This document shows positions 58,801-64,000 of a stretch of DNA of 64,000 bases, piece after piece. The position numbers were made by a program, and so were the translations under genes. The stretch comes from Emiliania huxleyi CCMP1516 (taxonomy: Eukaryota > Haptophyta > Isochrysidales > Noelaerhabdaceae): the NCBI RefSeq assembly GCF_000372725.1, contig NW_005201092.1, forward strand, positions 308,310 through 372,309. Reading direction: 5' to 3'. Positions within the stretch are counted from its first letter, which is position 1. Every line of letters starts with the position of its first letter. The notes beneath the pieces are model-generated. The model saw nothing but the letters and a program-made list of their open reading frames with translations, ran no database searches and was not told the DNA's origin.

Positions 58801-59536
58801 GAATGGGTCGACAGGCGATGGGGCTCGCGCCGGGGGGAATGCGGCGCCGCTTCAAGGCGCACCTGCTGCAGGTGCGAGCGTCAAAGACGACGCCGCTGCT
58901 CCTCAAGTACCTCGAGGACTCCGAGGGCCGCACGGGCGCACTCTTCGTGCCCGCCAACCCGCGCGCGTACGTCGGCTTGCGCGAGGTCGAGGCTTGGAAG
59001 GCGCCCGAGCAGGTGAGGCCGCCGCCCATCGCCGCGGCAGAGCCGGCGGCGTTGGACGGCGGGTCGGCCGCCGCGCCTTCCGCCGCCGCCTCCTCCGACG
59101 CCGCCGCCGCCGCCGCCGCCTCCGACGCCGCCGAGGGCGGCGGGGGGTCGACGGGAGGGGAGAGGTCGGCGGGGCCGTCGCGGCTGCGGACGCGCGTGGT
59201 GCCTCCCGCCGCGCAGCTCATCGGCTCTGTCGGCGGGCTCGCGCTGCACTTTTGCCCGACATGTCGAGGACACGTCCATGACATGTCCGAGACACACGTC
59301 CTGCAGGCGGGCTTGAGCTGCACCTCGACCCGCGGCGCACGATGGACGGGTACAGCGGCACCGGCTACCGCGGCGTGTTTGAGGACTACTGGCCGAGCGG
59401 GTACAAGCGCGAGCGGCCGTTCACCGTGATGTACGACGGCTCGTACGTCGGCCGCTACGCGACGGTGCTCCGCGCGGCGGTCCAGTTCGCGCGGCTCGAG
59501 AAGGGGATGCCTCTCCTCGACATGGCTCGCGTGTGA
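55807..59536 (+). CDS. PHD-finger / CXXC zinc-finger chromatin protein with AP2-like end
   Basis: After a basic Lys/Pro-rich start (KAKPAKPKPKPTAAAPP), ordered exons appear: SKRRSVRDASRRASAGGFSV, AANLKENSTRWLVLRALLSE (from 56660), WVPRTTLAEAVAEARSDVAY and KTVITALGREKDHLTPLWL. A PHD finger is split by introns: VCGECGAGGWKSGS (57359), NEMLLCDSEGCAG (57472), AYHLKCLAPPLAAVPEGSWF and CPSCASAADC (57589-57680). It leads straight into a CXXC domain: CGQCSACLDMPKFGGGVGKR and LRCRDAQGAML. PHD reads histone tails and CXXC binds unmethylated CpG, as in KMT2/CFP1/KDM2. Near the end, MRRRFKAHLLQVRASKTTPL is unrecognised, and GYRGVFEDYWPSGYKRERPF then TVMYDGSYVGRYATVLRAAV resembles a degenerate AP2/ERF domain. 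The stop is at 59534. At least eight introns, many with hairpin acceptors or flanking repeats. Confidence 0.7.
57242..57333 (+). repeat. PHD-gene intron with perfect 27-nt flanking repeat
   Basis: 57242-57268 and 57307-57333 are identical over 27 nt (GCTGTGAGCAGG + TTCGAGCAGCGACTC). The intron 57253-57317 is GT-AG, 65 nt, filled with four TTCTAGGAACC units. The acceptor hairpin itself was duplicated. Confidence 0.95.
57697..57790 (+). repeat. CXXC-exon intron with 29-nt flanking repeat
   Basis: 57697-57725 and 57762-57790 match at 28 of 29. The intron 57720-57784 is GC-AG, 65 nt, filled with CCGAGATNACT units. Both copies encode LD(M/T)PKFGGG. Confidence 0.93.
58111..58218 (+). repeat. PHD-gene intron with 21-nt flanking repeat and AT-rich core
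   Basis: 58111-58131 and 58198-58218 match at 20 of 21. The interior is strikingly AT-rich (TTGTATCACTATTAGTCTC) for this locus. GC-AG. Confidence 0.9.
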
Positions 59537-59917
59537 TGGCACGCCGTACCAGGGAGGAGAGCTGCGGGCCCCTCCCACTCTCCTCTGGCTGGCATCGGCC
59601 AGGTGGTCCTCGCTAACACACACTCTCTGTCTGAGGCGCACACATAGAAGTGCAGTTTTGCTCTCTCTCTCTTTCTGATCTTAATTTTCGATTTTGCGCG
59701 GGCCGCGGGCTTGAAGAGGCGCCGGCACCCGGGGGCACGTCCTGCACGAACCCAAACAATCGGTGGTGGCTGGTGCAAAAGCTGCAACTGCAAGACCACG
59801 CCGCACCGACGCGGCGCCTCTCCGCTCTCGCTGCACGGCAGGCTATAAGCGCGACTCTCGCGCGCGAGATCCGTCGCTCACGCGAGTGCAAACGCGCCAC
59901 AGGGAATGCGTGATACT
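59537..59917. other. Intergenic, convergent 3' ends
   Basis: A CTCTCTCTCT run at 59660-59673. No gene seen. Confidence 0.4.
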
Positions 59918-60650
59918 TCAATAGACAGAGCCGTGGATCACGCCCTCTAGCTCTCTCCTCACAGAGCGCCCGAGCGGCAGCAGCTCACCGTTGCCATACT
60001 TGATTCCGGGGGCGCCGGGCAGTGGCAGCGCCTTCGTGTGGATGGGCGCGCGGAACGGGTGCACGCCCACCGCATCAATGTACCAGACCACGTCTCCTCT
60101 GCTAGTCGACGCATGCGGGCCGTGCACCCCGCATCTACGGCCGCAGGCCGACTGACTGCTTGAAGGGGGAGTGGAGCCGCGTGCTGTCTGTCTGCAGAAT
60201 ATTTGCGTCGTATGGGACAATCACCGGCAGACGTCCTCTTTTACCCTCGGCCCCAGTGGGGGGCGCCCACGCCGCCTAGCTCTGCGGGTGGGCCCCTCCT
60301 CACGCGTACGGATCATGTTCATGTAGTCCCCACAATCGCTGTCGTGGGATCGCTTGTCCACCGCCGGCAGGCGAGCGCGGTGGACGGCGGCGACGCGGAA
60401 GCAGTAGCTCGCTCCTCCGTCAATCGCGCCCCACCGCGCAGCTCGCGCGAGCCCGGGAGCGCCGGCCTCGTAGCGTTCGTGCTGCCAGGGCGCGTGACCG
60501 TCAGCAGCAGTTCGTGCGCCAAATTGGGCTCGTCCGGGTCCTCAAACTGCACCGTGAGCGTGTGATTGGCGACGAGGATGAGCGTCGGCGGGGCCACAGA
60601 AGAGTGCGTGTGCAAGAGGAGAGCGAGCAGTGTTGTCATATGCACGCACC
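59918..60650 (-). CDS. Unknown secreted protein
   Basis: Minus strand. A hydrophobic start TTLLALLLHTHSSVAPPTLI at about 60640 (likely signal peptide) is followed by ANHTLTVQFEDPDEPNLAHE and LLLTVTRPGSTNATRPALP, which could be a beta-sandwich. After an intron, a last exon DVVWYIDAVGVHPFRAPIHT then KALPLPGAPGIKYGNGELLP and GRSVRRELEGVIHGSVY ends at 59918. The family is not recognised. N-glycosylation sites (NHT, NAT) fit a secretory protein. Confidence 0.45.
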
Positions 60651-60814
60651 CGCGACGAATTGCTCAACAGCACGTTGTAATCTGCTCGCAGTCGTACGAT
60701 ATCGGCCGACATGCTAAGGGGCAAAAAGAAAAAAGCTCGCTGAAATGTGTAAACATACCCGGACGGACGAGAGGGGCTGCCGGATCGTCGGGCCCACTCG
60801 ACCTCTCGCCCTCC

Positions 60815-62236
60815 TCACGCCTCGATCTTCTTGGGACGCAGCTGGTTCGACGGGTCCTCTCCGTGGCCTAGGCAGCCGTGCTCGCCCTTGCCCCAGGCAA
60901 AGACAGCGCCATCGGCGGCGATGGCGACAGCGTGGTGTGCTTGAACCGACACCGCGACGACCCGCAGCAGGCCCTCGATCTTCTTCGGCATAAGCTGGCG
61001 TTGCTCGTTGCCGTGGCCAAGCTTGCCATGCCCTCCATCGCCAAAGCTCCACACGGCGCCGTCAGCGGTAAGAGCGAGGCTGTGCTTCGTGCCTCCCGAC
61101 GCAGCGATGACGCGCTGGCCAGCCAAGGCCTCGATCTTTTTCGGCAGGTGCTCGTCCTGCTCGTCGCCGTGGCCCAGCTGGCCGTAGCCTCCCTCGCCCC
61201 AGCTCCAGACAGCGCCGTCGGCGGTAATGGCGAGGCTGTGATCGTATCCAGCCGACACAGCGACGACGCGCTGGCCAGCAAAGGCCTCGACCTTCTTGGG
61301 CAGCAGCCGCCGCTGCCTGCCGCCGTGGCCCAGCCGGCCGTTCCCTCCACTGCCCCAGCTCCAGGCAGTGCCGTCGGCGGTGAGGACGAGGTTGTGGTAT
61401 GTGCCTGCCGACACAGCGACGACGCGATGAGCCATGGCCTCGACCTTCTTCGGCAGCAGCTGGTCCTGCGTGCCGTCGTAGCCCAAATGGCCATGGTTGC
61501 CAAAGCCCCAGCTCCAGACGGCGCCGTCGGCGGTGACGGCGAGGTTGTGGCTAGCTCCCGCCGACACAGCGACGACGTGATGGCGAGCAATGGCCTCAAT
61601 CTTCTTCGGCAGCAGCTGAGGCATCTCGTCGCCGTGGCCCGATCTGCCAAAGCGGCAATAGCCCCAGGTCCAGGAAGCGCCGTCAGCGGTAAGGGCCAGG
61701 TTATGCCCGGCTCCCGCCGACACACTCACAACGCGCTCTCCGCCCACCATCGACGGGAGGCGGGTTGGCGTGTTGAGCCACGTCACGCCCTCGCCGTGGC
61801 CGAGCAGCCCTGCAGCGTCCTGCGGCGCAGAGCCGCACGATGAGAGCCGCCCCTCGCCGTCGATGAAGAGGCTGTGCCGCATGCCTGCCGCCGCCCTCGC
61901 CGGCGGGTTGGACTCGCACAGCAGCGCCGAATAGCACTACCACCGCACGGCGCAGTCCTCGTCCTCTGGCTGCGCCGGAAGCTCGTAGCCGCGCTCTTGC
62001 GCCCACAAGCGGATGCCCTCGGCCGCGAGCGAGGCGTGGAAGAGGAGTGAGACAGCTGCAACGCGAGCGATGTCGGCGGGGTCGCAGCGAGAGACGACGC
62101 GGATGAGAACGTCCGTGGGGAGGTCGAGGAGGCGGGCGGGAGGCGGCGTTCTTGGCGAGGGAGCGGGGGTGGAGGGGGCGGCGAGGCGGCGCAGAAGTCG
62201 CGGCGTGGCACACGTGTGTCGGTTAGTGAGACACAA
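60815..62236 (-). pseudogene. F-box/RCC1 paralog with lost start and in-frame TAG
   Basis: The whole length aligns by eye with the 51684-53099 gene: LLDLPTDVLIRVVSRCDPAD, IRLWAQERGYELPAQPEDED, then C-A-V-R-W, a TAG (61937-61939) where the intact copy has a CTG Leu codon in RWLCYSALL, then CYSALLCESNPPARAAAGMR and six RCC1 blades (e.g. VVAVSAGASHNLAVTADGAV) to 60815. No ATG lies in frame before the F-box; the paralog's ATG corresponds to a GTG here. The frame is otherwise intact and the blades well kept. So it is a young pseudogene, or translation restarts at an internal Met to give a 355-residue propeller without F-box. Confidence 0.8.
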
Positions 62237-62301
62237 GTTTACGTGTTTTTACGTGTCGCGAGAGAGAACTCCGTGCTAGGCGGCGGAAGAGGTGCAACCA
62301 A

Positions 62302-62702
62302 GTGGCGACCTTCCAACGCTCCCAAGAGATGCAGGCCTTTCACGCGCGGATGTCTGCCGCTGTGGCGGCGCTCGCTGCCGGTGCGCCAGTCAGTGGGGAG
62401 GGAGAGGGCGACAGCATCGAGATGACCGCCGCCGCGCCGCCGCCGACCCGACCACGCGCAGGGCGAAGACGAGTGCGCCGTCTGCCTCGTCTCCCTCAAG
62501 CCTGGCGACGTGGTGAGGGAGCTTTCATGTCGCCACATGTTCCACAAGACAATGCATCGACAACTGGCTGCTCGCGGATACCCGGCGCGGCGCGCACAGC
62601 AGACGGTCGGGCTGGAAGCCCCGCCCTCGCTCCCGACGTGCCCGTTGTGCAAGCGAGTGCCCATCCCGCTCGAAGCGCCCCGCCCCAGCGTGCCAGCTGA
62701 TT
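62302..62702 (+). CDS. RING-H2 finger protein with a one-base frameshift
   Basis: The N-terminal part reads TFQRSQEMQAFHARMSAAVA then a Pro/Ala linker. The RING exon (after CGCAG at about 62461) reads EDECAVCLVSLKPGDVVREL then SCRHMFHKT, the first half of a C3H2C3 RING as in E3 ubiquitin ligases. The next motif CIDNWLLAD is one base out of frame (CAAGACAATGCATCG has an extra A). The final pair TCPLCKRVPIP is back in the first frame and ends at TGA 62700. Either the gene is damaged, the assembly has two errors, or a short intron lies between. It starts divergently, 66 bp from the RCC1 relic. Confidence 0.6.
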
Positions 62703-63410
62703 GAGGTATGGCCATTTTGAGAGAGAGCCTTCTGCCACTGGGGCTCCAAGCCGGGAGGGAGGGGAAGGTGTGCTATTTCACCATCATGAATTTCTTTTGC
62801 TCGCATGGGGGAGGCGGCGCGGGCAGCAGGCGCATGCGCGGGTGAGGGTCGGGCGGCGGGCGGAGCCGAGAGCGGCTCACGGGTTTGTCCGGTGGGGGGG
62901 GCGGGGCGGGGCGGGGCGGGGTGGATCGGGTCGGGTCGGGATGGGGCGGGGTTGCTCGGGTCGGGCTGGGGCGGGGTTGTGGGGTGGGGTGGGGATGTCG
63001 GGGTGGGGAGTGGGTGGCGCCGGAGACCGGCCGGAGTGGGAGTGGTGTGACTGCTCCTGTGGTGCGGGCGACGGCTTCTGAGGAGGCCGTCGCCCGCGCC
63101 TTGCCTGTCGCGCGAATCGTGTTGTGAAAAAAGAAAGAAAGAAAACAGATAAACCCAAACGAGGGATGGGGGAAGAAAGAAAGAAAGAAAACGGACAACC
63201 CAAGGGAGGGGGCAGGAGGACAGGGTAATCCTCTCTGTTTCTTTTTTCTCGCACGACACCGGGTACGGGACTGGCACTGCAAAGGCGACGGCTTAGAAGC
63301 CGTCGCCCTCACAGATGCCGTCCTCCTCACAGAAGGCGTCGTCGGAATGGTAGTCAGGCGGATGGTCGAATCCGCGAGCACCGTGGTGCTCGCCGAGAGG
63401 ACCATCCCCA
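62703..63410. other. Gene-free: G-rich tract and family F repeats
   Basis: 62893-63012 is a G-run-rich strand (GGGGCGGGGCGGGG, GGGTTGTGGGGTGGGGTGGGG) with G-quadruplex potential. 63126-63225 holds two family F copies (GAAAGAAAGAAAGAAAAC, ACAACCCAAGGGAGGG). ACGGCTTCTGAGGAGGCCGT at 63071 is a hairpin. Confidence 0.7.
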
Positions 63411-63825
63411 TCATCCTCCGACTCCATCCCCTCCCCCCCCCGTCGCTCCCGCCGCGCCCCCCGCCGGCGCCCGTCGCGGGACTTCCTGCCCCCCCCCGCC
63501 AGCGCCGCGGGCCGGGCCGCTCCGCAACTCCTCCAGGTCCCCCTCAAAGAGGAGGACCCGCCCCTCCCTCACCCAATCCTCCCACCCCGGGAATGGGACA
63601 CCGCAAACAGAACCGCGCCCCGCGTCCCAGCAGCTCAATCTCTCCCGCTCCCCCGCCTTGAACTCCGCCGCGAGCGCCGCGACCACCTCGTCGCGCTCCT
63701 CGGCCGAGAGCCGCCTAAACGCCGCCTCCGCGGCCGCCCCGCGCGCACCGAAGCCCTCCGGCCTCGATAGGAAGAAGTCGATGGGGTAAGCGCCCGGCCG
63801 GGCCAGACATCGCGCGAGGCCGTGT
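63411..63825 (-). CDS. Unknown protein fragment
   Basis: Minus strand from about 63805: AYPIDFFLSRPEGFGARGAA, then AEAAFRRLSAEERDEVVAAL and AAEFKAGERERLSCWDAGRG, SVCGVPFPGWEDWVREGRVL and LFEGDLEELRSGPARGAGGG, then low complexity. The first part looks helical and ordered, loosely like an HMG-type or YABBY-type box, but I would not name it. A start codon is not seen; the N-terminal exon may lie right of, or inside, repeat family E at the window end. Confidence 0.4.
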
Positions 63826-63842
63826 TGTGAAAAGAATTCTTA

Positions 63843-64000
63843 AAATACAAGCCTCTCTCACAGCACACTGGCACGACAAGGGCGCGGACTGGCGCGGACT
63901 GGCACACACACCGGCTCACCACCGCAGCCGCCTAAGCGACTCCGTTAAGAACGGCTCGAAAGAACGGCAATGCATTCCGCACCGTGCACAATGCCGCTCT
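63843..64000 (-). repeat. Dispersed repeat family E, copy 2 (inverted)
   Basis: CTCTCTCACAGCACACTGGC, GGGCGCGGACTGGCGCGGAC, GCCGCCTAAGCGACTCCGTT, AAGAACGGC, GCACAATGCCGCTCT. Reverse complement of 46810-46965; it runs off the window. Confidence 0.88.

Noticed and set aside
45862..61939. Reassignment of UAG to a sense codon, suggested by in-frame TAG at 45862 and 61937
   Set aside because: Other genes end cleanly at TAG (esterase at 15220, the unknown gene ending 48397, kinase at 7912), so TAG is a stop here. The two cases have simpler explanations (mini-intron, nonsense mutation).

Overview
This window looks like nuclear DNA of a GC-rich photosynthetic protist. Genes lie on both strands with no operon logic, most are cut into small exons by short introns, and the products are eukaryotic (V-ATPase subunit F, VPS13-like lipid transfer protein, F-box/RCC1 proteins, PHD-CXXC chromatin protein, GT15/GT32/GT90 glycosyltransferases). 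An ABA4-like carotenoid protein points to an alga. A haptophyte such as Emiliania/Gephyrocapsa, or a pelagophyte, would fit the GC content, the many GC-AG introns and the tandem-repeat-filled introns; this is inference, not proof.

Layout: 1-1.0 kb V-ATPase F (-, runs off the left edge); 1.95-3.6 kb unknown multi-exon gene (+); 4.1-4.5 kb small membrane protein (+), flanked by inverted repeats; 5.3-6.1 kb MOSC protein (+); 7.9-11.0 kb membrane-module protein kinase with a duplicated N-terminal module (-); 12.2-13.8 kb sulfotransferase with a membrane tail (+); 15.2-17.4 kb carboxylesterase (-); 18.0-19.0 kb large foldback repeat; 19.6-21.1 kb IQ/EF-hand protein (+); 22.7-24.7 kb CorA-type ion transporter (+); 25.5-26.2 kb MORN-like repeat protein (-); 27.2-33.2 kb glycan cluster (+): GT90, SGNH/TBL-like esterase, then a GT32-SGNH-GT15 chain; 33.9-34.5 kb prolyl-hydroxylase-like enzyme (-); 34.9-40.8 kb VPS13-like protein (-); 41.8-42.2 kb coiled-coil protein (+); 43.8-44.1 kb small acidic-tailed protein (-); 45.2-46.7 kb ABA4-like plus DUF2306-like proteins in one frame (+); 47.4-49.7 kb two intronless unknown genes (+); 50.2-51.3 kb small mitochondrial protein (-); 51.7-53.1 kb F-box/RCC1 protein (-); 53.2-59.5 kb low-complexity and PHD-CXXC-AP2-like chromatin gene(s), with an assembly gap; 59.9-60.6 kb unknown secreted protein (-); 60.8-62.2 kb decayed F-box/RCC1 paralog (-); 62.3-62.7 kb RING-H2 protein with a frameshift (+); 63.4-63.8 kb unknown (-).

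The strongest theme is intron structure. In gene after gene the intron is bracketed by a direct repeat (7 to 29 nt, often perfect) of the exon sequence at the junction. The first copy supplies a GT or GC donor, the second supplies the AG acceptor, and the space between is filled with short tandem repeats, often built on ATCTCG/CTCGG/GAGAT words. This is the footprint expected if introns arose by local tandem duplication of an AG|GY site, or by insertion with target-site duplication.

The second theme is repeat load. At least six dispersed non-coding repeat families occur, one with a hairpin that has compensatory base changes, plus a near-palindromic 1 kb foldback and a MITE-like element. The third is unusual domain fusions in the glycan cluster, the kinase and the ABA4/DUF2306 locus.
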